A DNA stretch of 64,000 nucleotides from Aliiroseovarius sp. S1123 (GTDB taxonomy: Bacteria; Pseudomonadota; Alphaproteobacteria; Rhodobacterales; Rhodobacteraceae). The notes beneath the pieces are model-generated. The model searched no databases. It had not been told where the DNA came from and worked only from the letters and a program-made list of their open reading frames with translations. Of this stretch, positions 43,873 through 53,202 are shown in pieces; the first letter of the stretch is position 1, and each line of letters opens with the position of its first letter. The translations under genes and the position numbers were made by a program. The DNA lies in contig NZ_JALKBE010000003.1 in the NCBI RefSeq assembly GCF_023015885.1, positions 248,001 through 312,000 on the forward strand. The letters run 5' to 3'.

Positions 43873-45746
43873 GCTGTGCGCTTCCGCTCGAACTGGCGAA
43901 TCTTCGACAAAAGCAACGTCAAGGCTGCTGGGGTCATCCCTTCAACACGGCTGGCATGGGCCAAAGTACGCGGACGGGCCGCTTGTAGCTTCGACGCGAG
44001 CTCGTTCGAAAGGCCGCTCAGCCCAGAATAGCTGAAATCGTCTGGGATCACGTGCGCCTCGTCTCGCTTCAAAGCTTCGACATCTTTCTGCTGACGCTCG
44101 ATATAGTTCGCATACAGCGCATCGCGCGCGACCTGAAGCTTCACTTCATCGTCAATCTGATCCAATGCGGCGTCCAGTTGAACCAGCTTTTCAAAGCTCA
44201 TATCGGGGAACGCGAGAAGTTCGTAGGCAGTGCGTCGAGTACCATCCTTGCGCACATTACGATCAAGGCCCACAAGATCTTGTGGGGTGTACGTAGTCAA
44301 CGTCAGCTGTTCTTTCGCGCGCGACAGGGCGTCACGCTTCGCTTCAAACGCCGATTTGCGCGCATCTTTCACCAATCCAAGTTCGATCCCAAGCGGCGTC
44401 AGGCGTTGATCCGCATTATCCGCACGCAGCGACAAGCGGTACTCAGCACGCGAGGTAAACATGCGATAGGGCTCGGTCACGCCGCGTGTAATCAAGTCGT
44501 CAATCATCACGCCGATATAGGAGTTCGAGCGCGAAAAGATCACCGGATCCCTGCCCTGTACCGCCAGCGCTGCGTTGGTGCCGGCGACCAACCCTTGCGC
44601 CGCAGCCTCTTCGTATCCGGTGGTGCCGTTGATCTGTCCGGCCAGATACAGGCCGGGCACATCCCGCAAAGACAGCGTTTCCGTCAGGGATCGCGGATCG
44701 ACGTAGTCATATTCAATGGCATAGCCGGGCTGAAGGATCTCTACCTGCTCAAGTCCGACGATCGAACGCACGTAGTTTTCCTGAACCTCGACTGGCAGAG
44801 AGGTGCTGATCCCATTCGGATACACCGTGTCATCGTCCAGACCTTCCGGTTCAAGGAACACCTGATGGCTTTCCTTGTCCGCAAAGCGCACGATTTTATC
44901 TTCGATCGACGGGCAATAGCGCGGGCCAACACCGTCGATATGCCCGCCATACATGGCGGAGCGATCCAGATTGGCACGAATGATGTCATGGGTTTGCGCG
45001 TTCGTATGGGTGATACCGCAAGAGATCTGCCGCGCGATGGGCGACTTGTTCATAAAGGAAAACATCGCGGGATCATCATCGCCTGGCTGCGTGTCCAGAA
45101 TGTCCCAGTTGATCGTTTTCCCGTTAAGGCGTGGCGGGGTGCCCGTTTTCAGGCGGCCGAGCGGAAGCCCAAAGGAATCGATGCGCTCTGCCAGCTTGAC
45201 CGACGGGCGATCCCCCATGCGGCCGCCTTGGCTTTGCTTGTCGCCGATGTGAATGATCCCGCGTAGAAATGTGCCTGTGGTCAGAACCACGGCACCCGCA
45301 TGCAGCTGTGATCCATCCTGAAGCACAACGCCGCTGACGCGACCTCCGTCCATGATCAGATCGGTCGTTTCGCCTTCGATCAAGGTCAGACCCTCGGTCG
45401 ACAGGATCTCGGCCGACATGGCTTTGCGATAAATCGCACGGTCTGCTTGCGCACGCGGGCCCTGTACGGCGGGACCTTTGCGGCGGTTGAGCAGCCGAAA
45501 CTGGATGCCGGCCTGATCTGCGACGCGGCCCATCAAGCCGTCCAGCGCATCGATCTCGCGCACCAAATGTCCTTTACCCAACCCACCAATGGCAGGGTTA
45601 CAGGACATCACACCCAAGTCTTCTTTGCGCAATGTGATCAGCGCCGTCTTCGCGCCCATGCGCGCGCTCGCGTGGGCAGCGTCGGCACCCGCGTGCCCGC
45701 CCCCAACAACAATCACATCGAAATCCAGATGTTTCACGTGAAACAC
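43869..45746 (-). CDS. mnmG: tRNA uridine-5-carboxymethylaminomethyl modification enzyme MnmG (GidA)
   Basis: FAD enzyme that with MnmE modifies U34 of certain tRNAs. The 625-residue protein has the FAD-binding [14 protein letters not shown], the family motif [21 protein letters not shown] and a C-terminal MnmE-binding region. Its start region is a perfect parS, so several GTGs compete: 45746 gives MFHVKH, as in relatives; 45737 has AAGGAG eight bases upstream; 45761 is also open. Lies 18 bp after mnmE and overlaps rsmG by 4 bp. Confidence 0.93.
   Translation of the reverse strand: MFHVKHLDFDVIVVGGGHAGADAAHASARMGAKTALITLRKEDLGVMSCNPAIGGLGKGHLVREIDALDGLMGRVADQAGIQFRLLNRRKGPAVQGPRAQADRAIYRKAMSAEILSTEGLTLIEGETTDLIMDGGRVSGVVLQDGSQLHAGAVVLTTGTFLRGIIHIGDKQSQGGRMGDRPSVKLAERIDSFGLPLGRLKTGTPPRLNGKTINWDILDTQPGDDDPAMFSFMNKSPIARQISCGITHTNAQTHDIIRANLDRSAMYGGHIDGVGPRYCPSIEDKIVRFADKESHQVFLEPEGLDDDTVYPNGISTSLPVEVQENYVRSIVGLEQVEILQPGYAIEYDYVDPRSLTETLSLRDVPGLYLAGQINGTTGYEEAAAQGLVAGTNAALAVQGRDPVIFSRSNSYIGVMIDDLITRGVTEPYRMFTSRAEYRLSLRADNADQRLTPLGIELGLVKDARKSAFEAKRDALSRAKEQLTLTTYTPQDLVGLDRNVRKDGTRRTAYELLAFPDMSFEKLVQLDAALDQIDDEVKLQVARDALYANYIERQQKDVEALKRDEAHVIPDDFSYSGLSGLSNELASKLQAARPRTLAHASRVEGMTPAALTLLLSKIRQFERKRTA
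45730..45745. promoter_or_regulatory. parS: parS site (at the mnmG start)
   Basis: Second perfect TGTTTCACGTGAAACA, 1.9 kb from the first, overlapping the start codon region of mnmG and 3.3 kb from the origin region. Confidence 0.95.
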
Positions 45747-45764
45747 TCCTTCGCTACGCACACG

Positions 45765-47054
45765 CTATTTTCCAAGACAGAAGCTGGAAAAGATCTCGTC
45801 CAGCAGATGCTCTACATCGACATGGCCGACAAGACTATCAAGAGCCCGGATGGCGGTTCTGATTTCTTCTGCGGCAAATTCGGCGCGTTCGGGGCCGTGT
45901 TGTACCTCGATTCGCGCATCTTCCAAAGAGTACAGCGCACGCTCCATCGCGATGCGGTGCCGTTCACGCGTGGCGATCCCTGCGCCCTGAACCCGAGTTT
46001 CCAGAACGGACGAGATCCTTTGCACCAGAAGATCCATCCCCTGCCCGGTTTTCCCCGAGACAACCAGATCTCCAGAAGTGCCAAGATCGGCCTTTCCGTG
46101 CACCACAAGGTCATCTTTCAGAGGGTCCATCGCGGGCTGATCATCGGGCCCTTCCAGCAGGAAGACCCGCAGGTCCGCCGCCTTCGCACGCTCCAGCGCA
46201 CGGGCGACGCCGATGGCTTCAACCTGATCGTCGGTGTCGCGTACACCAGCGGTGTCCAGCACGGTCACAGGAAGCCCTGCAAGCTCCATATGCACTTCGA
46301 TCACGTCGCGGGTGGTCCCAGCAATATCCGAGGTGATCGCCGCCTCACGCCCCGCCAGTGCGTTCAGAAGCGTGGACTTCCCGGCATTGGGACGGCCCAC
46401 GATAGCGACCTCGAACCCCTCGCGGATGCGCTCGGCAATTCGGGTTCCGGCAGTCTCGCGCTCAAGACTTTCCAACGTCGTGTCCAAGAGCGCATTCACC
46501 TCGGGCGAGACGTCGACGGGCACGTCTTCATCTGCGAAATCAATCGTCGCTTCCAACAGTGCAGCGGCGCGGATCAGGTCGGTACGCCATGCGCCTGCGA
46601 GGTCTCCCAGAGCGCCAGAGAGGACGCCTACGGCCTGCTTGCGCTGTGCCTCGGTCTCGGCGTCCAGAAGGTCAGAAAGCCCCTCTACCTGCGCCAGATC
46701 AAGGCATTCGTTCTCAAGCGCACGGCGGGTGAACTCTCCGGGCTCGGCGGGGCGCAGCCCATCTTGCTTTGACAGCTCGGCCAGCACCGCGCGAACGACG
46801 GCGGTCGACCCGTGCAACTGAAGCTCGACCACGTCTTCGCCAGTGAAGCTGGAGCCCACTTCAAACAGCAGCACCAAGGCTTCGTCCAACAGCGCCCCAT
46901 CCGCGCTTGTCAGACGGCGCAATCCGGCGCGGCGCGGCGCAGGCAGATCGCCTGCCAAAGCACGGGCCGCCGGAAACGCATGTGGCCCGGAAATCCGGAC
47001 CACCGCGACGCCCGCTTTCCCGCGGGCACTGGCAAGAGCATAGATCGTGTCCAT
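45765..47054 (-). CDS. mnmE: tRNA modification GTPase MnmE (TrmE)
   Basis: GTPase partner of MnmG in tRNA wobble uridine modification. The 429-residue protein has the N-terminal tetrahydrofolate-binding domain, the G domain with GRPNAGKST at 220-228 and DIAGTTRD, and the C-terminal CLGK motif with its essential Cys. Upstream of mnmG, rsmG, parA and parB on the same strand. Confidence 0.97.
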   Translation of the reverse strand: MDTIYALASARGKAGVAVVRISGPHAFPAARALAGDLPAPRRAGLRRLTSADGALLDEALVLLFEVGSSFTGEDVVELQLHGSTAVVRAVLAELSKQDGLRPAEPGEFTRRALENECLDLAQVEGLSDLLDAETEAQRKQAVGVLSGALGDLAGAWRTDLIRAAALLEATIDFADEDVPVDVSPEVNALLDTTLESLERETAGTRIAERIREGFEVAIVGRPNAGKSTLLNALAGREAAITSDIAGTTRDVIEVHMELAGLPVTVLDTAGVRDTDDQVEAIGVARALERAKAADLRVFLLEGPDDQPAMDPLKDDLVVHGKADLGTSGDLVVSGKTGQGMDLLVQRISSVLETRVQGAGIATRERHRIAMERALYSLEDARIEVQHGPERAEFAAEEIRTAIRALDSLVGHVDVEHLLDEIFSSFCLGK

Positions 47055-47082
47055 TGGACTAACCTATTGTATTAGTTAAATA

Positions 47083-48354
47083 TTAAGTGTTCATCGAGTC
47101 GAAGAAATCTGAATTCGACTTGGTCTGCTTCAGCTTCGAGATCAGGAACTCGATCGCGTCCGTGGTACCCATCGGGTTCAGAATGCGGCGCAGGACATAG
47201 GTTTTCTGCAGGTCTTTCGGATTGACCAACAGGTCTTCTTTCCGTGTGCCAGATTTCAGAATGTCGATGGCAGGGAAGACGCGCTTGTCTGCAATCTTGC
47301 GATCCAGAACGATCTCGCTGTTGCCGGTGCCTTTGAATTCTTCAAAGATCACTTCGTCCATGCGCGACCCAGTATCGATCAGCGCGGTCGCGATGATGGT
47401 CAGCGAGCCGCCCTCTTCGATGTTACGTGCCGCACCAAAGAAACGCTTCGGGCGTTGCAGCGCGTTGGCGTCGACACCACCGGTCAGAACCTTACCCGAG
47501 GACGGAACCGTCGTGTTGAACGCGCGGCCTAGACGGGTGATCGAGTCCAGCAGGATCACAACGTCGCGTTTATGTTCGACCAAGCGCTTGGCTTTCTCGA
47601 TTACCATTTCAGATACGGCCACGTGACGGGTTGCGGGTTCGTCGAAGGTCGAAGACACAACCTCGCCTTTCACGGACCGCTGCATGTCCGTCACCTCTTC
47701 CGGGCGTTCGTCGATCAGAAGAACGATCAGATAGCACTCGGGGTGGTTCTTTTCGATCGAGTGGGCGATGTTTTGCAGGATCACCGTCTTACCCGTACGC
47801 GGCGGGGCCACGATCAGCGAACGCTGGCCTTTGCCGATCGGGGCAACCAGATCGATCACGCGGGCCGAACGGTCTTTGATGGTGGGATCTTCGATCTCCA
47901 TCTTCAGACGCTCATCCGGATACAGAGGTGTCAGGTTGTCGAACGCAACTTTGTGCTTAGCATCTTCAGGATCTGCAAAGTTAATGCGTTCGACCTTGGT
48001 GATAGCAAAGTAGTTCTCGTTCTCGCCCGGCGCTTGAATGACAGCTTCAACAGTGTCCCCGGTGCGCAGCGAATACTGGCGGATCATGTCAGGTGAGACA
48101 TAGATGTCATCGGGACCGGGAAGATAGTTTGCTTCAGGCGACCGCAGAAAGCCAAAGCCATCTTGCAGCACTTCCAGCACGCCATCCCCGCCGATGGTCC
48201 ATTCTTCATCCGCGCGCTCGCGCAGGATCGAGAACATGATGTCCCCTTTACGCATGGTCGAGGCGTTTTCAATCTCGAGCTCTTCAGCCATGGTCACCAG
48301 CTCTTTCGGGCTTTTGGCTTTAAGATCGGATAGGTTCAGACGGTTTTCAGACAT
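47083..48354 (-). CDS. rho: Transcription termination factor Rho
   Basis: RNA-dependent hexameric helicase that ends transcription. The 423-residue protein has the RNA-binding cold-shock-like domain ([20 protein letters not shown]), the P-loop PPRTGKT at 184-190 and the Q/R loops ([20 protein letters not shown]). Twenty-eight bp upstream of mnmE on the same strand. Confidence 0.97.
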   Translation of the reverse strand: MSENRLNLSDLKAKSPKELVTMAEELEIENASTMRKGDIMFSILRERADEEWTIGGDGVLEVLQDGFGFLRSPEANYLPGPDDIYVSPDMIRQYSLRTGDTVEAVIQAPGENENYFAITKVERINFADPEDAKHKVAFDNLTPLYPDERLKMEIEDPTIKDRSARVIDLVAPIGKGQRSLIVAPPRTGKTVILQNIAHSIEKNHPECYLIVLLIDERPEEVTDMQRSVKGEVVSSTFDEPATRHVAVSEMVIEKAKRLVEHKRDVVILLDSITRLGRAFNTTVPSSGKVLTGGVDANALQRPKRFFGAARNIEEGGSLTIIATALIDTGSRMDEVIFEEFKGTGNSEIVLDRKIADKRVFPAIDILKSGTRKEDLLVNPKDLQKTYVLRRILNPMGTTDAIEFLISKLKQTKSNSDFFDSMNT

Positions 48355-48479
48355 GGAATATCTCGGAAATAGATCATGACGGCGCCTACGCGCGGTCTAT
48401 GTCGAGTTGGGAAAAACACATGGCCGGACGGCCTGCTTGACAGGTCAGATACGCGCTGGACGCCCGCGAGTCAACAAAA

Positions 48480-48929
48480 TCAGTATTTGAACACGACCGA
48501 GAAGACGATGACGATCATCAAAAGCGTCGGGACTTCGTTCATCATGCGATAGCGCCGACCGGTCAGCGTATTGGTGCCCGACATGAAATCTTTGCGTCGC
48601 GCAGCCAACCACATGTGAAACCATGTCATGCCGATGATCGAGATCCCCTTGGTCCAGGGCCAGATCAACGACCAGTCAACGACACCAGGCGTTGCCACAA
48701 GGCACAGACCAAAGATCCACGAGGTGATCATGGCCGGGTTCATAATCGCTTTCAGAAGCCGGCGCTCCATCGTTTGGAACAGATCATCTGTTTCATTGCC
48801 CGATCCCACGACCTCGACATGATAGACGAACAGGCGCGGCAAATAGAACAGGCCCGCCATCCATGCGATCACGGATACGATGTGCAGCGATTTCGTCCAG
48901 AAATACGCGTCTGACAGAAAGTCACCCAT
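48480..48929 (-). CDS. hemJ: Protoporphyrinogen oxidase HemJ
   Basis: Membrane protoporphyrinogen IX oxidase used by most alphaproteobacteria for haem and chlorophyll precursors. The 149-residue protein has four membrane helices, the His of KSLHIVSVIAWMAGLFYLPR, and RLLKAIMNPAMITSW with conserved Lys/Arg. Upstream of rho on the same strand, bordering the origin region; hemH lies 10 kb away and hemW 8 kb away on the other side. Confidence 0.93.
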   Translation of the reverse strand: MGDFLSDAYFWTKSLHIVSVIAWMAGLFYLPRLFVYHVEVVGSGNETDDLFQTMERRLLKAIMNPAMITSWIFGLCLVATPGVVDWSLIWPWTKGISIIGMTWFHMWLAARRKDFMSGTNTLTGRRYRMMNEVPTLLMIVIVFSVVFKY

Positions 48930-48963
48930 TCTAAGCCTCTTACATGCGATGCCGCTTCGATCT

Positions 48964-49003
48964 TCATAAATTAAATAAAGAAGAAGAAAAGATGATGTTG
49001 TTG
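48964..49003. other. AT-rich candidate DNA-unwinding element
   Basis: Forty bases almost without C and with few G (starts TCATAAATTAAATAAAG), next to the first DnaA box in an otherwise GC-rich chromosome. Confidence 0.6.
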
Positions 49004-49010
49004 TTAGGCC

Positions 49011-49019
49011 TGTGGATAA
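49011..49019 (-). promoter_or_regulatory. DnaA box (perfect)
   Basis: TGTGGATAA, the exact complement of TTATCCACA. Confidence 0.85.
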
Positions 49020-49045
49020 CGGGGATTATTGATCTGTCCCGTGAT

Positions 49046-49054
49046 TTATTCACA
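49046..49054 (+). promoter_or_regulatory. DnaA box (TTATNCACA)
   Basis: TTATTCACA fits the relaxed consensus TTATNCACA and is followed directly by a one-mismatch inverted box GGTGGATAA (49055-49063), giving a head-to-head pair. Confidence 0.75.
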
Positions 49055-49130
49055 GGTGGATAAACGGCGACCCGGAATCTGGACGGAATCTTTTCGCCGT
49101 TGTTTCACAGGAAAATGTGCGTTTACGATC

Positions 49131-49139
49131 TGGGGATAA
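49131..49139 (-). promoter_or_regulatory. Weak DnaA box
   Basis: TGGGGATAA, one mismatch from the consensus. Confidence 0.5.
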
Positions 49140-49303
49140 GTGCAGGGATGAATTCACGCTCTGGGGATTCGCCCACGGGGTGCGTTGGGCAAAAACCAAC
49201 AGTGGAAGAATTGTGAAAACCATCTTAGTAAAGGTGGGACTTATCCAGCTGTTCTGGGGCGGGCCGAGTTATCTGCTGATTCCAGAACAGGATTACACAG
49301 AGT

Positions 49304-49312
49304 TTTTCCACA
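49304..49312 (+). promoter_or_regulatory. Weak DnaA box
   Basis: TTTTCCACA, one mismatch from TTATCCACA, just before maf. Confidence 0.5.
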
Positions 49313-49322
49313 GGGTTATCAC

Positions 49323-49922
49323 ATGACCGCTTCCCTGATCCTGGCGTCCGCTTCGCAGATCCGCGCCGATCTGTTGCGTAACGCAGGTATCGACTTCGAC
49401 ATCATCCCCGCCCGCATCGATGAAGAGATGATCCGCGCCTCGCTTGAAGCCGAAGGGGCTAGCCCGCGCGATCTTGCCGACGCGCTGGCCGAGTTTAAAG
49501 CCCGCAAGATCAGCGAGAAACATTGGGGGTCTCTGGTTCTGGGCTGCGATCAGGTGGCCGAGCTGGAACAGAAGGTGCTGTCCAAACCCAAAGACCCCGA
49601 AGAAGCGCGCGCTCAGTTGGCGGCGATGTCTGGCAAAGTGCATCGGCTGCTCTCTGCCGCCGTGCTTTACGAAGACGGCAAGCCGATTTGGCGGCATGTG
49701 GGCTTGGTTCGTTTGAAAATGCGCGAACTATCAAGTGGTTACATTGAAGACTACGTTGACCGAAACTGGGACAGCATCCGCCATTCGGTCGGCGCCTATA
49801 AGCTGGAAGAAGAAGGTGTGCGGCTGTTTGCCAAGGTGGACGGCGACTATTTCAACGTGTTGGGTTTGCCCCTGACCGAGCTTCTGTCATATCTGATCGT
49901 GCGAGGAGATCTTAAGATATGA
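49323..49922 (+). CDS. maf: Maf family nucleotide pyrophosphatase
   Basis: Maf proteins hydrolyse non-canonical or canonical nucleoside triphosphates as a housecleaning step. The 199-residue protein has the N-terminal [19 protein letters not shown] and the catalytic [19 protein letters not shown] 49323 follows the origin region directly; open frames extending further left run through the DnaA boxes and are not credible. Overlaps aroE by 4 bp and heads the maf-aroE-coaE-dnaQ unit. Confidence 0.93.
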   Translation: MTASLILASASQIRADLLRNAGIDFDIIPARIDEEMIRASLEAEGASPRDLADALAEFKARKISEKHWGSLVLGCDQVAELEQKVLSKPKDPEEARAQLAAMSGKVHRLLSAAVLYEDGKPIWRHVGLVRLKMRELSSGYIEDYVDRNWDSIRHSVGAYKLEEEGVRLFAKVDGDYFNVLGLPLTELLSYLIVRGDLKI

Positions 49923-50755
49923 GCGACACACGAATTCCCCTGGCGGGCGTCATTGGTAACCCGATCGAGCACTCTTTGTCCCCAAGGCTGCATGGCCATT
50001 GGCTGCGCACGATGGGACTGGCAGGCCACTATATTCCGATGCGGGTCGAGGTGGATGATCTGGAAACGGTCATTCGGACGCTGCCGAAAGCTGGTTTTGT
50101 CGGTTTGAATGTCACGATCCCCCATAAAGAGGCCGTGCTGAAGCTGGCCGACATCGTCACCGACCGCGCGGCGCTGATCGGGGCGGCGAATACGCTGATC
50201 TTCCGCGATGATGGCAAAATCCACGCAGACAACACTGATGGATTTGGATTTACACAGAACCTCCGCCAATCCGCGCCGGAATGGGCGCCGGAAACCGGAC
50301 CCGCTGCTGTTTTCGGAGCAGGCGGCGCTGCGCGCGCCATTTTGGCGTCACTGATTGAACTTGGTGTGCCTGAAATCCGCCTGGCCAACCGCACCCGCGC
50401 CCGTGCGGACGCCTTACGCGCAGAATTTGGCGCCCGGATCGTGGTGTATGACTGGGTTCAGGCGGGCAATATGCTGGATGATGCGGTGACGGTTGTGAAC
50501 ACGTCGTCGCTGGGTATGACCGGAAAGCCCGAGTTTCGTGTGCCACTGGATGGTTTGATGCCGGGCGCGGTCGTGAATGATCTGGTCTATTCCCCGCTGA
50601 AAACCGATTTTCTGCAACAGGCCGAGGCCGCCGGTTGTCACGTGGTCGATGGTCTTGGAATGCTTCTGCACCAAGCCGTTCCCGGGTTCGAACGCTGGTT
50701 CGGCACACGCCCCGTCGTCGATGACGCGCTGCGCCACGCGGTTCTGGGCGTATGA
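49919..50755 (+). CDS. aroE: Shikimate dehydrogenase
   Basis: NADPH-dependent reduction of 3-dehydroshikimate in aromatic amino acid synthesis. The 278-residue protein has the substrate motif [14 protein letters not shown] near residue 11, the catalytic Lys in [18 protein letters not shown], and the NADP-binding [12 protein letters not shown]. Overlaps both neighbours by 4 bp. Confidence 0.96.
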   Translation: MSDTRIPLAGVIGNPIEHSLSPRLHGHWLRTMGLAGHYIPMRVEVDDLETVIRTLPKAGFVGLNVTIPHKEAVLKLADIVTDRAALIGAANTLIFRDDGKIHADNTDGFGFTQNLRQSAPEWAPETGPAAVFGAGGAARAILASLIELGVPEIRLANRTRARADALRAEFGARIVVYDWVQAGNMLDDAVTVVNTSSLGMTGKPEFRVPLDGLMPGAVVNDLVYSPLKTDFLQQAEAAGCHVVDGLGMLLHQAVPGFERWFGTRPVVDDALRHAVLGV

Positions 50756-51348
50756 GCGGGCCGTTTATTATCGGGCTGACTGGCTCGATCGGGATGGGGA
50801 AATCCACCACTGCGAAAATGTTTGCCGATGCCGGCGTTCCGATCTGGGACGCGGATGCGGCGGTGCACCGGATATATGACGTGGGCGGTGCGGCGGTCGA
50901 ACCGATCCGCGCGGTCTGTCCGGATGCGATCATTGATGGCGCCGTTAGCCGCGATGTGTTGAAAGACTGGATGTCGAAAGACGCAGATGCGCTGAAAAAG
51001 CTGGAAGGCATTGTGCATCCGCTGGTCGGACAGGACCGGGCGGAATTTCTGGCCGACAGCACCTCGCCCATCGTCCTTCTGGACATGCCGCTTCTGTTTG
51101 AAATCGGCGCGCATGAACATGTGGATCTCGTCGTCGTCGTCTCGGCCCCTGCTGAATTACAGCGCGACCGCGTGCTGGCGCGCGGCACCATGACGGAAGC
51201 ACAATTCGAGACTATTCTGGCCAAACAGGTCCCAGATGCCGACAAACGCGCCCGCGCGGATGTGATCATTCCGACCGAAACACTGGACGGCGCGCGTGCC
51301 GCAGTGGACGAGGTTATCGCCCATGTGAAGGAGCAGTTGGATGCGTGA
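50752..51348 (+). CDS. coaE: Dephospho-CoA kinase
   Basis: Last step of coenzyme A synthesis. The 198-residue protein has the P-loop [12 protein letters not shown] at 8-19, the DADAAVH substrate segment and PLLFEIG. Overlaps aroE by 4 bp and dnaQ by 8 bp. Confidence 0.96.
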   Translation: MSGPFIIGLTGSIGMGKSTTAKMFADAGVPIWDADAAVHRIYDVGGAAVEPIRAVCPDAIIDGAVSRDVLKDWMSKDADALKKLEGIVHPLVGQDRAEFLADSTSPIVLLDMPLLFEIGAHEHVDLVVVVSAPAELQRDRVLARGTMTEAQFETILAKQVPDADKRARADVIIPTETLDGARAAVDEVIAHVKEQLDA

Positions 51349-52072
51349 GATCGTCCTCGACACCGAAACCACCGGCTTTGATCCCCAAAGTGGCGACCGG
51401 ATTGTGGAAATCGGGTGCCTTGAGCTGATGAACCACATGCCGACTGGGCGGACCTATCACCAGTATATCAACCCCGAACGCGGTATGCCGGACGAAGCCT
51501 TCAGTGTGCACGGCATCGGCCCTGATCTGCTGGCCAGCCCCCGCCCCGCCGAACCGGGCGAAGTGATCCTGAAAGATAAGCCGATCTTCAAAGAGGTCGG
51601 GCAAGCGTTCTTGGACTTCATAGGCGATGCGCAGCTGGTGATCCATAACGCCAGCTTCGACATGAAATTCCTGAATGCCGAGCTGAAATGGATGGGTCTG
51701 CCGCAAATCCCGTGGGAGCGCGCTTTGGATACGCTGGCGATGGCCCGCAGCAAATTTCCCGGCTCGCCCGCGTCATTGGATGCGCTCTGCCGCCGCTATG
51801 CGATCGACAACACATCCCGGACGCTGCACGGCGCACTTTTGGACAGTGAAATTCTGGCCGAAGTCTATCTGGAACTGATCGGGGGCCGTCAGCCGGACCT
51901 TGTTCTGGCGGGAAATCAGGCGACCTCGGGTTCTGGCGGTGCAAACAACGATTGGCGCCCGCGCCCGCGTCCAGAACCCCTGCCGTCCCGGATCCACGAA
52001 AAAGAAACCGCCGCCCATGATGCTTTCGTGGAAAAGCTGGGCGACGGTGCAATTTGGAAGAAGTTTCAGTAA
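51341..52072 (+). CDS. dnaQ: DNA polymerase III epsilon subunit (proofreading exonuclease)
   Basis: The 3'-5' exonuclease that proofreads for the replicative polymerase. The 243-residue protein has Exo [11 protein letters not shown] (Asp7, Glu9), Exo [13 protein letters not shown] and Exo [20 protein letters not shown], then a Pro-rich linker to the C-terminal alpha-binding tail. An 8-bp-stem hairpin (52058-52078) spans its stop codon. Last gene of the unit next to oriC. Confidence 0.96.
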   Translation: MREIVLDTETTGFDPQSGDRIVEIGCLELMNHMPTGRTYHQYINPERGMPDEAFSVHGIGPDLLASPRPAEPGEVILKDKPIFKEVGQAFLDFIGDAQLVIHNASFDMKFLNAELKWMGLPQIPWERALDTLAMARSKFPGSPASLDALCRRYAIDNTSRTLHGALLDSEILAEVYLELIGGRQPDLVLAGNQATSGSGGANNDWRPRPRPEPLPSRIHEKETAAHDAFVEKLGDGAIWKKFQ

Positions 52073-52078
52073 CTTCTT
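52058..52078. repeat. Hairpin across the dnaQ stop codon
   Basis: AAGAAGTT / AACTTCTT with a TCAGT loop between convergent dnaQ and secB. No T-run follows, so terminator activity is doubtful. Confidence 0.45.
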
Positions 52079-52084
52079 GGCAGA

Positions 52085-52576
52085 TCAGCTAATCGGAGCG
52101 CCTGCCTGCTCGGCCGCAGCGCGGCGTTCGATTTCCTGACGGTACAGGGCCAGGAAGTCGACGGTGTCCAGGTTCAGCGGCGGGAAGCCACCGTCACGGG
52201 TCACGTCCGACACGATGCGACGCACGAACGGGAACAGCATGCGCGGGCATTCGATCATCAGGAACGGGTGCAGCTGCTCTTCCGGGACGTTCTCAACGTG
52301 GAAGATGCCCGAATATTCCAGCTCCATCAGGAACAGCTGTTCGCCGCTTGCCTTGTTTTTCGAGCCGATCGTGTATTTCGTGATCACTTCGAACTGGTGA
52401 TCCGTCGGGCGTTTCTTGGCGTCCAACGCAACTTCAACACTGATGTCGGGCTGTACTTCGCCCTGAATGCCTTTTTGCGCCAGAATGTTTTCAAACGACA
52501 TATCGCGAATGAATTGGCCCAGAACCTGCATCTTAGGCGGAGTGGGGGGAGTCTGTGGGGTGGCTTCGTCGGCCAT
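52085..52576 (-). CDS. secB: Protein-export chaperone SecB
   Basis: Tetrameric chaperone that delivers precursors to SecA. The 163-residue protein has QFIRDMSFENILAQKG, the acidic and hydrophobic strands of the SecB fold and the C-terminal GGFPPLNLDTVDFLALYRQE with the SecA-binding region. A Gly/Pro-rich N-terminal extension is usual in this group. Convergent with dnaQ. Confidence 0.96.
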   Translation of the reverse strand: MADEATPQTPPTPPKMQVLGQFIRDMSFENILAQKGIQGEVQPDISVEVALDAKKRPTDHQFEVITKYTIGSKNKASGEQLFLMELEYSGIFHVENVPEEQLHPFLMIECPRMLFPFVRRIVSDVTRDGGFPPLNLDTVDFLALYRQEIERRAAAEQAGAPIS

Positions 52577-52680
52577 GTCTGTCTCCTTCAGGAAAAACTG
52601 TCGGAGATGTCCTTATCAGGTTGGGAGGGGACCCTCAACTAAGGGTTTCGTCAGAGCGAATTTGACGCTATCAGCGCGCC

Positions 52681-53202
52681 ATGACAACGATGATCCCAAC
52701 ATGGGTGGACGGCACCCTGACCCCGGTCGAAAAGCTTGAAGCGCATGTGAAAGGGCTTCGGCACAAAGCCGTGTCCGTGTTTCTGATCTGCGATGGTCAG
52801 GTGCTGATTCAGCAGCGCGCGGCGGGGAAATATCACACGCCGAACCTGTGGGCGAACACCTGCTGCACCCATCCGTATTGGGGGGAAGACCCGCGGTTCT
52901 GCGCGATCCGCCGGCTGGAGGAAGAGCTGGGGATCACAGGCGTCGATCCGGTCTGGGTTGAAAACTTGGAATATCGCGCGGATGTGGGTGGCGGGTTGAT
53001 CGAGCACGAGGTCGTCGATCTCTTCGTCATTCACTGTGACGCCCGCCCCGAAATGGACCTGAACCCGGATGAGGTTCAGGTCGTGGATTGGCTGGATCGT
53101 GGCGCGTTAGAGACGAAAATCGCCGAGAGCCCGGATCAGTTCACACCATGGCTGAAAATCTACATGTCGAAGCATTCGGCCTCAGTGTTTGGTCCAGCCT
53201 GA
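52681..53202 (+). CDS. idi: Isopentenyl-diphosphate delta-isomerase, type 1
   Basis: Interconverts isopentenyl and dimethylallyl diphosphate. The 173-residue Nudix-fold protein has RHKAVSVFLI, the catalytic-cysteine motif NTCCTHP (Cys61/62), RRLEEELGI and the glutamate-bearing VGGGLIEHEVVD. In phototrophic Rhodobacter idi lies in the photosynthesis cluster; here no such genes are near. A GTTAGAGAC copy lies within it. The last 21 bp overlap the convergent fxsA. Confidence 0.93.
   Translation: MTTMIPTWVDGTLTPVEKLEAHVKGLRHKAVSVFLICDGQVLIQQRAAGKYHTPNLWANTCCTHPYWGEDPRFCAIRRLEEELGITGVDPVWVENLEYRADVGGGLIEHEVVDLFVIHCDARPEMDLNPDEVQVVDWLDRGALETKIAESPDQFTPWLKIYMSKHSASVFGPA
53106..53114 (+). repeat. 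GTTAGAGAC motif copy (inside idi)
   Basis: Exact copy, in frame as TTA-GAG-ACG (Leu-Glu-Thr); again the uncommon Leu codon TTA. The only copy to the right of oriC. Confidence 0.6.

Larger units (their letters stand above)
48930..49322. other. Probable chromosomal replication origin (oriC)
   Basis: The largest gene-free stretch of the window, 393 bp between divergent hemJ and maf. It contains an AT-rich run (48964-49003), a perfect DnaA box at 49011-49019, a consensus-variant box at 49046-49054, single-mismatch boxes at 49055-49063, 49131-49139 and 49304-49312, and four GANTC methylation sites (49075, 49086, 49166, 49278). Gene orientation switches here, and parABS and the rho/hemJ and maf-aroE-coaE-dnaQ neighbours match origin regions of related bacteria. 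dnaA is not adjacent. Short open frames inside look spurious. Confidence 0.88.

Noticed and set aside
49101-49116. parS-like half site TGTTTCACAGGAAAAT in the origin
   Set aside because: Four mismatches to the 16-bp parS; only the left half is intact. Two perfect sites lie nearby, so it is probably chance.
49316-49324. TTATCACAT before maf as another DnaA box
   Set aside because: Four mismatches to TTATCCACA; not counted.
49117-49326. A 69-codon open frame inside the origin region
   Set aside because: It overlaps DnaA boxes, GANTC sites and the maf start, and has no domain or ribosome binding site.
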